A DNA stretch of 64,000 nt, taken from positions 23,070,852 to 23,134,851 of the forward strand of contig CM070508.1 of NCBI GenBank assembly GCA_036346375.1, read 5' to 3'. Below the pieces are notes generated by a model. That model was not told the DNA's origin. It saw nothing but the letters and a program-made list of their open reading frames with translations, and did no database searches. The DNA comes from Guadua angustifolia (taxonomy: Eukaryota; Streptophyta; Magnoliopsida; Poales; Poaceae). The number at the start of each line of letters is the position of its first letter. Positions within the stretch are counted from its first letter, which is position 1. Positions 23,585-35,397 of this stretch are shown piece by piece. A program made the translations under genes and the position numbers.

Positions 23585-23915
23585 CTTTAGATTTTATCGC
23601 TAAACCTTATCGTACCAGAGGGTTCAACAACCTGTATAGTCCGTGCAATAATAAAATATAACAACACATTCGATAAATTGATGTTTATTTGACAGTAAAA
23701 TCTGATTCATGTGGTATTTATTGATGAGACTTATATCATTTTTTCCTCTCGTCATCTTTAAACTACTAGTAAAAATCGTTCATGAATTAGGGTTGTTAAC
23801 AAAAAGTTATAGCTAAATCAAAGAAAAAAGATTCTAGTATAAACAAGAAAACACATTTATTAGTTGGTTTAGCTATGTAACTGATTGGTTTAGTCAACAT
23901 ATGGGCGTACATGGG
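23585..23915 (-). repeat. Repeat family R, copy 2 (inverted)
   Basis: Reverse complement of the family described at 20270-20690; for example TATTGATGAGACTTATATCAT here matches ATGATATAAGTCTCACCAATA there. It is followed within 70 bp by a direct copy, so the two form a tail-to-tail pair. Confidence 0.7.
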
Positions 23916-23984
23916 ATGGTTTACACACGCTTCTCCTTCTGAAGTGCAGAATAACTATTTTATGCTTGGGAGCAGAATAATACA

Positions 23985-24370
23985 CATGTACACACACACA
24001 CTATTCTTCGGCTGCTTGTAGAATAGCCTATTATACTCCTTAGTCAGTTAACACAGACCAACCGAGCCGCGTATCCCTATACTCAGCGCAACGAAATTGC
24101 CCCAATTGACTAAGCCAATCAATTACGTAGTCAAACTAACTAGTAAATGCATTTCCTTGTTTGTACTAGAATTTTTTTCTTTGATTTGGCCATCCAATTT
24201 ACGAATGGTTTCACCAGTAACTTACAGATGATGAGAGTAACATAATGATATAAGTCTCATCAATAAACACAACATAAATGAGATTTTATTGCCAATTTAC
24301 TGAATGCGTCATAAGATTTTAGTACCGCACAGTCTGCATAGGCTGCCGAATATATACATAGATTTTTACT
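23985..24370 (+). repeat. Repeat family R, copy 3
   Basis: Direct-orientation copy collinear with 20270-20690, including the upstream part ('gtagaatagcctattatactcc...ctcagcgcaacg'). Together with the inverted copy at 23585-23915 it makes a large imperfect palindrome. Confidence 0.7.
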
Positions 24371-24439
24371 ATCATGCTAGTGGGCTTAGGAACATATGCG
24401 GTATGTGTAGTAGTAAAATCTTATCACACATTAAACTAT

Positions 24440-25080
24440 CCTTATTTGTACTTAGCCAATCAATTATGTGGCCAAACCAACAAGTAAGTGTGTTTTCTTG
24501 TTTATACTAGAATTGTATTCTTTGATTTATCAATAACTTTTTATTGACAGTTTCGATTTATGAACGGTTTTAACCAGTAACTTACTAACAATAAGAGCAA
24601 AATAATGATATAAGTCTCACCTATAAATGCCACATGAATGAGATTTTACTCTCAATTTATTGAATGTGTTGTAAGATTCTATTACCACACATAATGCACA
24701 GGTTGCCGAACCCTCTGACATGATAAAAATATCTATGTATACGAATATATAGTAAAATTTATATATCCGTATATATAGACTTTACTATCATACCAAAGGG
24801 TTTAACAACCTATATAGTAGCAAAAGCTTATCACATATTTAGTAAATTAGCAGTACAATTTCATTCATACGGTGTTTATTGGCAAGACTTATATCATTAT
24901 GTTGCTCTCGTCGTCAGTAAGCTACTGATGGAAACCGTTCATAAGTCAGAGCTATCAATAAAAAGTTATGACTAAATCAAAGAAAAAAAATTCTAATACA
25001 AACAAGAAAACACATTTACTAGTTGGTTTAGCCACATAACTGATTGGCTTAGTCGGTACACGGGTGTATGTGGAAACACA
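24440..25080. repeat. Repeat family R, copies 4 and 5 as an inverted pair
   Basis: The direct copy at 24440-24730 and inverted copy at 24790-25080 are separated by about 60 bp of TA-rich spacer. Matching ends are ACTTAGCCAATCAATTATGTGGCCAAACC on the left and its diverged complement on the right. Element-like inverted arms of about 290 bp suggest a transposon reduced to its two long termini. Confidence 0.7.
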
Positions 25081-26290
25081 TTTACTAGTTGGTCTCCGAC
25101 TGAAGCACAGGTAATACTTCCGTGTGCATGTGTTACATGGTGCACATTTTGTAAAAGAGAAGTACTTGTGTGCTCGAGCGTTTCTAAGGAGTTTGGCTCT
25201 AAACTTACAATCCGAGCTGTGGTTTTGGTAGTACTCATGCCAGCAGCTGAGACTAGATTATGGACATTTGATTATTAATTAGTAGGTAGGTATCTCTGCT
25301 CTAAGCAGAGACAAAATACAGGCCACCGCTGCATTGAGATTGATCCGTGTGAACTGCGATAGCAGCAGAGCAAATTTTTTTGTCTTCCTCACCGCTTAGA
25401 TGCGGTGGCCCGTGCACGTTTTGTTAATTGCTTACGAGCTGCCGGTGGCTACTAATCGAACCAAAACTTGAGGTGCAAAGACTTAAAAAAATCGTTACTT
25501 TCCTAGCCCCTGCCTAACTTTTTTTCTTTCTAAATCTGGTCCTCTTCCGAGCATAATTATAAAAATAACTTTCTCTCTGACAACAAAAATACCGACAAAG
25601 AACACGTATCATCTACTATGCTCTCGCACCACGGAAGAAGATACCGAGCTATAGGCCCTTTGTACGGACCAAAGTGCAAATACGTGCCTTGAGTCCTCTT
25701 AATATCCTTCACAGTTTTGGTGCCTACGGTACACACGTTACTGCCAGCATTAAGCAGCTGTGCCGTTATTCAATGGGGCATGCATGGGCGGTAGCTTGCG
25801 CCGTGTACCATTCTAATCTAAATTGGGGGGGAGGCAAACATGCAAGCAGAATGTAACATGCTGGCAACTCGACACAGAGTTTGTTAACGCAACCACAAGC
25901 ATGATTAGCGATTCCTAACCGACCCTTGATTTAATTAAAGAATCGATCTGTTGTTGATAATCATTTGAGAGGTTTCTCTTCCTGTTATCTTTCGTTTAAT
26001 TACCCTTTTGAGTTTTCTTTCATCCTTCACTCTTTTTCTTAATTTGTTCTTGAGACGATCAGGGCGCATGCATGAGTGAATCACGAGCACCTTGTACAGT
26101 AATAAAATGCACTGGAGCATCCGACGATCGTGATAAGGGTTTGACGGGCTAGAATGAGAACAGACTGTACAGAACTTACAGTGCTGTTTCTTCTGTCTAT
26201 CCTTGCACGTTCAGGACAGGTGTGGCTTGTTGCCTGCTCCCTCCTGAATCCCAGTTGTATGATCATGCATTGGTGGAAATACATATGCCA
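25081..26290. other. Intergenic, nothing recognised
   Basis: 1.2 kb of mixed composition. A GGCCACCGC / GCGGTGGCC pair (about 25320-25412) is a short inverted repeat about 80 bp apart. Open frames are short and unrelated to families I know. Confidence 0.4.
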
Positions 26291-26293
26291 CGT

Positions 26294-26500
26294 CACTACC
26301 GAGCGCGGTTCTGGTGCATCGACTAGTAATTTCGACGGCCACGTAAGCCGATAAAAATAACTTTATTTTCATCGGTTGCCGACGAAATTAACTGTATTTT
26401 CGTCGTTTTTGTTCCGTCGGCCAAAAGCCAACGAAAATACCCGAAAAACCGACGAAAATTCGGCTTTTGGCCGACGAAAATAATGCGGATTCCTGTAGTG
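26294..26500. mobile_element. Small CACTA-like element or CACTA terminus
   Basis: The right end reads GTAGTG (reverse CACTACAGGAATCCG), a CACTA-superfamily terminus. The left end may be CACTACCGAG at 26294. Flanking triplets CGT and TGT differ by one base. The interior holds several CGTCGGC/GCCGACG subterminal motifs in both orientations, as in En/Spm ends. Only 207 bp and non-coding, so either a MITE-sized derivative or one terminus of a deleted element. Confidence 0.55.
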
Positions 26501-26504
26501 TGTA

Positions 26505-26708
26505 TATACTATGCCTCAGTGGTAGAACTAAAAAAACTTTTGATAGGGTATACACTTCATATATACAATTCTATATTCTTTTACTGTACTGATTTAGCAA
26601 AATCATAAATCCAACACATATATTTGAAATTTCTAAAAGTACAATACAAATATATAGCTCTACGGTCTTAAAAATCCCAAACCACCAAAACCATAATCAA
26701 TTCAATTA
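26505..26708 (+). repeat. Dispersed repeat S, copy 1
   Basis: The stretch 'cagtggtagaact...cacttcatatatac...aaatcataaatccaacacatata...aaaatcccaaaccacc' is collinear with 27910-28110. It looks like the 5' half of the same non-coding element, cut short at the MITE that starts at 26709. Confidence 0.6.
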
Positions 26709-26935
26709 GGGTATGTTTGGTTGTTTGTGCCAAGTAGCACATGTATGAGATGGTTCAAGAAAAAATGCATCCATATATTTGGTAGTTTGAATGGAATCAT
26801 CCTATCTTGAATGGTGGGATATAAATTTGAGAAATATTCTTTATAGATACTGAACTATTTCATTCACCCAAATAATGGAACAATGGTGCAGAACCATCTC
26901 ATTCCGTTCAACTTCATCTCACTAACCAAACACAT
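26709..26935. mobile_element. Tourist-like MITE, 227 bp
   Basis: Left end GGGTATGTTTGGTTG; reversed right end ATGTGTTTGGTTAG. TTA lies at both borders (26706-26708, 26936-26938), the usual PIF/Harbinger target. Non-coding. Confidence 0.65.
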
Positions 26936-26938
26936 TTA

Positions 26939-27905
26939 ACAAATTTGGTCTATTAAAGAGGTGATATACCCGTAGATCTGACCCTGATGTGGCTCCATGC
27001 AACAAGAGTAAATTATATGCACATGTTTGATAGGAATTCAACGAGAAAACAACTTAATTTCTACATGAATGAGATGGAGCTCCCATGTTCCGAAGGAGCA
27101 TATATAACATTTTTGTTTGAGACATACCTGTGGTTTAAATTCCTTGTCCTTTCTAAAAATTTCGATTTTCTTTTGTGTGCACAAAACAGCTGACGTACCT
27201 TTCAGATCCTGGGAAATTAGCTCACCAATATCGCAAAAGGAGAGAAATTACATTGCAAATGAGCTCGACTTCTAAATGACATCACAATTGTGTGAGGCTA
27301 ACTGATCGAAGACATTATTGTGTCTGATTGGATACATGTATGCCTTGTTTCATGTCACCCGTATACCTACGTAGATCTTGTGATATCGGTTCTAGCATTA
27401 ATTGCATGTCTACGATGCCTATTGTCCAACCATTTTAGAACAAGATCATAATTTGTTGCCTCAAAAAGGACGAGATTCCAACTACGGCACCTACTACACA
27501 AACAGTTTCTAATCTGTTCTTTCTCTTGGTTGGTGAGTGTAGAAACTTCCCATCCAATTATTGCTCCTAATTCAACTTGAATCTGTTCCTTTCGATCTTT
27601 CGATCGATCGACTACATATAATCCAGAGTATATGTTTGGCTTGACTCGTGTTAGCTTACCAAACTTTTTCTGACCGAAGCTGATTGGAACAGTCAGGTAG
27701 TTAATCATACAGAAGAACATGACAAAGGAAATTGAAGACTTTAGTTAGTTAACTTCGGTTCTTTTATTAATGGAGTACTTCTTTATGGCAAGTGCTTAGA
27801 ATCTCTGGACTGTTTACATTTTGATTGTATAAGTTTGTTTTTTTATGCCTTTATTAATATTCTTTAATTCAGTGGGCACTGTTCCAGTGGAGTTGGTGTG
27901 CATGT
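26939..27905. other. Intergenic, no confident gene
   Basis: The most notable content is a 117-codon open frame on the minus strand (27367-27720) beginning MFFCMINYLTVP. It has no recognisable domain, no evident promoter and an unremarkable length for this composition, so I do not call it a gene. Confidence 0.4.
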
Positions 27906-28195
27906 ACCGGCACCCGCAGTGGTGGAACTACAAAATTTTCGTTGAGTGCACGCTTCATATGTATAACACTATAGCCTTATATAATAATTTCGTAAGATCA
28001 TAAATTCAGCACATATACTTAAAATTTAATAAAAGCACAATACAAATAGTTCTAATGTCTGAAAAATCCCAAACTACTAAAATTAAAATCAATTTGATCA
28101 ATAATTTTAGCTTATTGAAAAGATAATCTTGTAGCACTTTTTAAATTTTTTAGGGTGCCCCAGACACCCTGGTACCGCTCCTGTGCACCCGTGCA
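27906..28195. mobile_element. Dispersed repeat S, copy 2 (~290 bp)
   Basis: Collinear with 26505-26708 and longer. It starts CAGTGGTGGAACTAC and ends in GGGTGCCCCAGACACCCTGG...ACCGCTCC; the reversed right end reads GGAGCGGTACCAGGGTG, a weak inverted match to the left end. Such 'GGAGCGGAGCCAGGGTG' ends are common in grass repeats. Non-coding. Confidence 0.5.
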
Positions 28196-28467
28196 CCGGC
28201 CTATATATGGTGCTATATATGCACATACATAACTAAACCACCAAACAATCACGCAACAAGATATATTTGTTACTAACCAAACATTTGCTTGGCCATTCAA
28301 AAACATATTTGCTTGGCAACTTTTTCTAATATATTCTTGTACATAGTTGCCTCATTTGTTCGCATGGTACTTGAAAGCCCGAGGTGTATCGAGAGAAAAC
28401 CCTCTGAAAATTGAGAGAATCTGAGCTCGTCATCCCAAGCGGTCTGATTGTGTACACAGGCTGTTAT

Positions 28468-28741
28468 GGCCCTGTTTGGGGTGTTTAAACCAGCTTCATC
28501 TTTTAAAAAACTAGTAAACCTTTAAATAGCTCAGTTTTTAAGCGGTTTTTGACATAAGTCAAACACCATATATAATTAAGAAAAGCTGAAAGCTAGGCTG
28601 GATCTATTTTTACAGCTAATTGCTGAGAAAAATTAGCAATTTATTAAACTGTCTCTTATAAAAAGTTACAACCGCTTTTCAGCTCAGAAAGCTAAAAAAC
28701 AGCTTTTCAAAAAAGTTATATATAGCTTCCCAAACAAGCCC
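28468..28741. mobile_element. MITE, 274 bp, GGCCCTGTTTGG termini
   Basis: Left end GGCCCTGTTTGGGGTG; reversed right end GGGCTTGTTTGGGAAGC. TAT lies outside both ends (28465-28467, 28742-28744). The interior contains 'aaaagctgaaagct/agctcagaaagct' words in both orientations. Non-coding. Confidence 0.7.
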
Positions 28742-28904
28742 TATATATATATATTTATTCTTGGCGTGCTACAACAGTGGCATTGCCAGCATCTCAGGGG
28801 AAACTAGCAGGTAGCAACTAGCAACACCTTAGCATCCAAAGGTATTTAGATCGGATGATTACAATTCATTCCAAATAGTATACCGTTTTGGAATGGAAAC
28901 TGAC

Positions 28905-29395
28905 TACGGATGGCAATGGGCCCGATCCCTATTTACCCGTAAGGAATTCCCCTATTAGGGGACGGGGACAGGAGAAATCTCTCCCCGCGGGAGGTTTATC
29001 GGGAAAAATATTACCCCAATCGAGGATCGCGGGAACAGGGATGTTCCACCCCCATCCCCGTGTTATGACTAATAGGTGGGAGTAAATGATCATTCTCAAA
29101 ACAAAAAAGAATATATATGAGATCATTATTAATAAACATACTAAATATAAATTACTTTAGTGATTCACTCATATTTCAATCACACATGCACCATTACTCT
29201 AGCGATTCATTCATGTAGCATGTGATCTTTTATATAGCATTTTCAGGGATTAGTCCCCGTCGGGGCCCCGCAAACCCGTCGGAGATCGGGGACGGAGGAA
29301 TTAAGTCCCGTGTACGAAGACGGGGAAGTTTTTCTTATCGGGGATCGAGAATGGGAGGGTGCTCCCAACGGAGATTTTTCCCATTGCCATCCCTA
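28905..29395. mobile_element. hAT-type element, 491 bp
   Basis: Termini TACGGATGGCAATGGG and (reversed) TAGGGATGGCAATGGG are flanked by AAACTGAC (28897-28904) and AAACCGAC (29396-29403), an 8-bp duplication with one difference. GC-rich subterminal 'ccccg/cgggg' words occur in both orientations around an AT-rich centre. Non-autonomous. Confidence 0.85.
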
Positions 29396-29403
29396 AAACC
29401 GAC

Positions 29404-30359
29404 ACTCTGAATTACATCCCATCAATCGTCGTATAAATACGGGACCCATGCACAGTGGGAAACCACCTGATTAAGGAATTCCACTTAACCAATTGTTGTG
29501 TTCTGGGCCCTCAGGCATGTACGTATGAATCTGCAGCTACAAGCTTGCAAACTACAGAAGCTGATCATGTAGCCAGCAGTAACGGATTTATGCAGGGGCG
29601 GAGCCAGTCGTGGCCTAAATTTCAGGCTAAACTAGCTATTTTTGTATCGAATCTATATTCTTGGTGATTTTTTCGAGAGAATCTTTATGATATTTTGATA
29701 CTAGGCCTCAGACTCCGAATAGTTTGAGGCTAGTCTCTACCCTGGACTCATGTGTCTCAGGTAGACCTCAAGTAACAACAACCGTGGTGTATTGATGCAT
29801 GCGGCGCAACCTCCGGAATATCATGTAATCCTCGTTCGCAAACGCATGTACGGCGACCGATCGAAGCCTTGGACGAAGTTGACGCATCGCCGCTATGAGC
29901 TATCGTTGTCACTAGGGTGCTATCGGATCCAATAATTTTCGACCGACGGGATATTTTTGGCTCAAATTCGGATAGTTGTCCGTTCCGAATATTTTGCTTT
30001 GGATTCAAATTCGAGAGATTACTATCCATTAGCTCGGAATATTCTAAGATTTTTTTCGAATACATCCGGACCAAATAATTTGGATATAAGAAAATCATGG
30101 TCCATATGGCCCAGTACAAACCCTAGTTACTCCTTGCCCTTGGTCCTCCGACCTCCAGTCCCGACTCCTGTCATCCTTCGGTCCTACCCCTATCCCCCAT
30201 TTGGCATCACATGCCGCTGCCGCCCTCCGCTCCCTCCACCCCATTCACCGCCCCCTGCTCCCTCCACTGCCCCTCCCGCTATCACCCTACGCCCTTCACT
30301 CCCTTCGCCCCTTGCTCCCTCTCGCCGCCCTCCAATCGCCCCTTGCTCCACTCCCACTG
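29404..30359. other. Intergenic; CT-rich gene-like stretch without a supported gene
   Basis: 29910-30110 contains 'attcgga/tccgaat' words reminiscent of hAT-type subtermini, but no ends were found. 30130-30355 is strongly C/T-rich like a plant 5' leader and gives Pro/Ser-rich open frames on the plus strand. These end inside family U at 30360 and have no recognisable domain. Confidence 0.4.
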
Positions 30360-30859
30360 TGTTCAGAATATCGCAGCAGAATAATAATTAGAGATTGAAA
30401 TAGAAACTTATTACATTCCACTACTATGCAGGCTCCAAGTCCAGTATATTAATTATACATAAGATCTAAGTACAAACAAAAATATAATACCAAAGTACTA
30501 ACTATTTCAAAAGACCGACTAAGTCGATATCTTGCATAACCATCAACCTAGCCCTCTTGATAGTCCGTCTCCTTGTAATCTCGATCCTGTGGATGACCTT
30601 CACTACATGCCTCATAGTCTAACCCATTAGGATCCGTATCCTAACCATACACGTGTCCACATAAGCATTTTTCTAAGCAAAGGGGGATTTAGCAAGAGTA
30701 AGTACAAAAGTATTCAGCAAGCATTAATAACAAAATATACCATATGAAATTTTACCAACCTCCATCTCATAAATCTCCTCTCAAATCCATTTTCAAGAAA
30801 AAATGATTTTATTATGAAAACGTGGGTTTTTAGTTTTAATTGTTGAAATTGCTACTAGC
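30360..30859 (-). mobile_element. Family U element, copy A, first segment
   Basis: It starts TGTTCAGAATATCGCAGCAG and is collinear with the reverse complement of 53238-52780 (TGTTCAAAGTGTTACAGCAG...). This old non-coding repeat contains a 'gtacaaaagtattcagcaagc' segment. Its reverse complement resembles the 'gagtac...gtactcac' block near the 3' end of long grass LTRs, so minus is the likely sense orientation. Split at 30859 by a solo LTR. Confidence 0.65.
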
Positions 30860-33800
30860 TGTAACGTCCCCAATTTCGCGTTTCTGCTAAAAGTTAATTT
30901 AAAATAATTAATTTCAAAATTTAGTTTTTGCTCGGTGTTCTAATTAACCTGGCATTCATATCCTTCCAAAATTAGAGTTCAATCCTTCACCGTCCGAAAA
31001 GTCAAAATTCGGAATTTCGGTCCTTACTTAAAATTTCACCTTCATTCCAAAATACTCCAAAAATTTTGAAACCTATTGAATTAGGTTTCAAATATTCAAA
31101 AACATTTTTAAGAATTTTTTCAAGATTTTTGGAATCTCTTTGCTATTTTATCTCTAGCGGTCTTTCATCAAATTCAGTTTATTCGTCCCAGAATTGTCTA
31201 AATTCTAAAATTCATCCAAATTCATTGAAATCAATTTTATTGGGATCCAAATAATCTCTAATATTTTTAGAAATTTTTCCACAATTTTTAGATTATTTTT
31301 GTTATTTTATTTCTCGCGGTTTTGTCCTTCCATTTCTTCCAACTAATGAGAAAGCGACACGTGGCCTTTACTGTTTATCTTCCTCCTCTGACCGTTGAAA
31401 TTCCAGAGCATACAGTTTCAAGCCATCCATGAATGCCTCCTCTTTAATCACTCATAACTTCTCATTTCCTCCACCAAATCATGCGTGGCTGGATCCGTTG
31501 CGAAGAGGGAGACGAGGAGAACCCATTTCTCATGACCATTCATCCTTTAACCTATCGGAATTGGATTAATTGAGTAGAAATCGAAATGCACTCAAACATC
31601 AATAACTCGATGGTTTCTTGAGCTTTCCGCGCGATTCCACTTGGTAAAGCTGCGTATTGACTCCCTCCATTCCGTGCTCACTTGTTCCTGGTGATTGCTC
31701 ATCTCCTCCCTTCTCTAATCAACCAAAAACCGGAGTTCAATGTCATTCGTGGACATCACCGTGTCATCTCCTAATCCGGTGAGTTTTCGGGTAAACCAAC
31801 CGCGTCACTTTGTGCCTTTTGCTTCCATGATCACAACCATTCAATCGGATTTGATTTTTGTTGCAGTTTGACCTCGGATTTTGAGTTTGTTTATCGTCGG
31901 CCGTCGCTCCGTTCGTCGTCGATTTCTCCCGTTTGGGTACGATCCAATTCAATTCCTTGCACCAATAGACTCCTCTTGATGCTAGCTATCCCGTGCTCAC
32001 CTTAGTTTTGAGAAATATCGCATTTTCATGTGTTTTTGACCGTCGTGCCGTCGGCTCGTTTTTGGACGTCGCCGGACTTGTCGCGCCGTCGTTTCTCTCG
32101 GCCTCCCTGCTGCCTGGCCGCCGTGCGCCCTGGTCGCTGCTCCTCTGCGCCGCCCCTGCCTTTCCCTTTGGCCAGCAAGCTCCTCCCCAGGCCGACGTTG
32201 CTTCTCTATGCCCATTCCTCTGTAACTCAGGCGCACAGGAGAACAAAGTACTGTAGCATCGCAATGCTACCGTGCAATTTCGTGATTTTATTTCTTGTCA
32301 AACTTCCTTTGACCCGTTCTCCTCCATCTGAACTCCGAATCGAGTGATTCAAATTCCTAAATTCATTCTCTATCTGCCAGTATTTTATTATAATTTTTAA
32401 TTTATGTTAAATTTATTTTATTCTTTTCGTGCACCGTTTTGCGCGTAGTCGAAGAAGCGGCCGTAGTCGCCGATGAAGGAGAAGATCTTGATCAAAGCGA
32501 TCGCGTTTAAATCGACGAAGGCAAGTCGTAGTCCTTGACCATGTTGTACCCATGTTTGCAAATCAATTTTGTTTTATACAAATGCATGCTATGTGATACA
32601 AGAACTATTTACTGGGAATAGCTATATGCCAAATTTTCATTATGCCATCTTGATTAATTGAGATGCCATGTATCCATTGTCACCCTAGGTTGGGTTGTTT
32701 ATTAGTTGGACATAATTGTAGTACCAACATTGGGTTAACGTAGCTTTGCTTAGACCTACTTAGTTATACGTCGGGATTCATATCACCTGTGAACTAAAGT
32801 TAATCGTGACCTAATGAGATATTGAATTGTGGCTGTTGACCACTGTTGTAAAACTTGTCGTACCATGGCAGGGGATGCCATTGGTCTTGGTTAAACAAAA
32901 TGTTTTCCCTCGGGCAAGTGATCGTGCAGTAAAGGGGGTGCTGTCTAGCACATTGGGATGTGGTTGTTTTGCTTGAAATAATTTAAGGACTTAATCTTGT
33001 GCGCCATTGAACTGGGCCTAACTGGGCAACCACAAGTCCGGTATGGGGACAGAACCTAATCGATTAATTTGCATTGTTTACTCTCGAAATCGCTAACCGG
33101 ATGTGTGGGTTCGGGATGGACGGGTAGATTCACATGGCTCAAGAGGGGGCCCCGATGGGCGAAACCTTAGAGGGCGGTACCGAGTTTAGACATGCATTGT
33201 AAAGGCTTTGTCATGATTTCTCTGCCGGCACACCAAAAGAAGTGTGCTAATGGCCAGGCGCAAGGAGAATATCATGTCTTGTGGGTAAAGCTGTACCACC
33301 TCTGCAGAGTGTAAAACTATTCGAATAGCCGTGTCCGCGGTCATGGACAAGCCCGGGAATTTCATACGGGGTATAGAGTGTTTTCTTGAAATGTGGAATT
33401 GTTGGAATGTGAACGGGAGTTCTTTGTTGTTCTCGTTGTCAAAACTATCTTTGTTGAATTGTGTGGTTGATACTTGTTTGAATGATGTAGGGTGATGCCT
33501 CGCTATTCTGTTCATGTTGTCTACCATTGATTTACCAGTTATTTATTATTGTTTTATCAATCTGCCTTCAATCTATTTATTGTATTTAAATTCAAGTTAT
33601 TGCTTTCTGCAAATGAACCATATGACTATCCTTTGTCAAGCCGTGTATGAATATATTGCATCATTTCCCTACAGCTTGTTGAGTACGTTTTGTACTCACG
33701 GCTTTACGCCCATGTTGTTCAGTTGCTGAGGAAGAACCGGAATGAATATCAAGAGGAGGAATACTATAAAGACTACGTGGACTAGGAAGGCGTTCCCCAG

Positions 33801-34056
33801 ACGATTGCCTGTGGCATGTCGAATGGCCTAAGTTAATATGTTTCCGCTGTAACAGTTTCACTTAAGCCAAGAGGCATTGGTGTATGAACCTTGACCATAA
33901 GGTCGTTTGATTTATTCAATAATAATTTGCTTCTTCTTAGTAATTTCGATGTATGGAATGATATGTCATCTATATTTTCACTGTGTGCACTGGTGTGATC
34001 CTGGACTAGTGCAGAATATACAGAGGGTTTCGGATTTGCATATCCGGGTCCCGACA
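30860..34056 (+). mobile_element. Long solo LTR (3197 bp) with perfect 5-bp target duplication
   Basis: It begins TGTAACGTCCCCAATTTCGC, ends GGGTCCCGACA, and is flanked by CTAGC on both sides (30855-30859, 34057-34061). TG...CA ends plus a 5-bp duplication are diagnostic of an LTR insertion. No internal gag/pol is present, so it is a solo LTR or a very large-LTR derivative. The block GAGTACGTTTTGTACTCAC (about 33682-33700) lies near its 3' part. Open frames inside (for example 31993-32347, 33186-33527) have no domain. Probably Ty3/gypsy-type, by inference. Confidence 0.85.
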
Positions 34057-35397
34057 CTAGCACTCGTATATGAGGTAGAGTTAGCTTCCATAGCCTTCAA
34101 TCCAAGAGACAAGCATGAATTCATGATTTGACCTTGCATAAGTTTGTACCAATTTAGCCATAGTGACTCCATCCGCTAAGGCTCCAAACTATTTATCACT
34201 AGTCCAATATTAGATCTCCAACTCTGTTGCTCAAGCCGGAGACACCTATCCCAGGCCGTCCTGCCAGAATCGCAACTAATAGTTGTATCATGCTACTGCA
34301 GCAGCACTGATACTCAACCCAAATATTTATAAATATAATCTAAAAGAATTAATCGTAACTGATTTTCAATGTCACCTCACTGGGCCTTTTAGCATGCCCA
34401 ACTGCTTCACATGCGTAGTTATCTACTCTTACTCAATGTAGAGATCATAATACCTTCCTAAGACATCCTTTTCTGGCAGATTTCACACACTATAGTTGAT
34501 ACTAAAAATATGGCTCATTATCTTAGTGTAGTTATTTGTCCTTATATCATAGCCTATGTAGAGGGCCCCACCAGCGATACACTTCTCACGGCACTTTCTA
34601 CCCACCATATGTACAAATACATTCCCCATCAATCAATATCCATTTCTACCTCAATAGTTCATCAATAAACCATTTCTCCAACAACATCCAATTTATGGTT
34701 TTCTTAAAAGAATTCTCCATGCAGTGGTGATATCACATACAACCAAACAAATTTATCAAAAGTTATTAAAATGTGATCAAGACATGCTTGCCTGAAATTA
34801 GATTGAAAAAGGCATCCTCACATAGATTCTGAAAGAGATCACCAGTCAGATTGGATTAAATTCCTAAAATTATAAAATACTACATCTTAAGTGGTTATTA
34901 GATTTTTGCATGTTTTACAACATTCAAACATGCATTAATATTGGTTGTTCAATTTGCTTATAGGTCATCCTAGGAAATTTTTAACTATAATGAATTTTAT
35001 ACATTTATTTAAAGCTTTTCAACTTGTTTATTACCTTTATTATGTTTTTAGCCAAAATTTTAAACTTTGGATCTCACCATTGCGATGAGCACAATTTTAT
35101 CTATTTTTAGAATATTTTCTTCTTTCCTTTTTCTTCTCTTTTTTTCCCATTCGACTGGTTCTCTCATCTTTATCCCATTTCCTCCATTCTCCACTCCCTC
35201 CTCTCTCCCCCATAGCTCCTTTTCTTTGGTCTCCACCCTACCACCGCCAGCAGCCTCTCCCCTACCCCCACACCTGCACCCTGCCTTGTCCTCACCAAGA
35301 CGTTGCCCTGGGTCTCGCTTAATCTTGCGCCGTCTTGCTGTGAGGCGGTTAACTGGTTGCAGCCCCTAGGTCGCTGCTTGGTGCCTTGCTTGCACGC
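34057..35397 (-). mobile_element. Family U element, copy A, second segment
   Basis: It continues the sequence interrupted at 30859: 'ccttcaatccaagagacaagcatgaattcatgattt' matches the reverse complement of 52690-52745. 34680-35000 matches 59820-60030. The last 250 bp are C/T-rich. The segment is interrupted at 35397 by the 10.8-kb copia insertion and resumes at 46236. No gene. Confidence 0.65.

Noticed and set aside
27367..27720. 117-codon minus-strand frame
   Set aside because: No recognised domain, no homologous neighbour and no regulatory context. It could be a small unknown gene but cannot be supported from sequence alone.
31986..32347. Overlapping 60-105-codon frames on both strands inside the solo LTR
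   Set aside because: They lie wholly within a defined LTR insertion and are Arg/Pro/Ala-rich low-complexity frames.
35067..35369. 100-codon Ser/Pro-rich frame ending near the copia insertion
   Set aside because: It falls in the CT-rich centre of family U, is interrupted by the insertion site, and copy B has a different, equally low-complexity frame.
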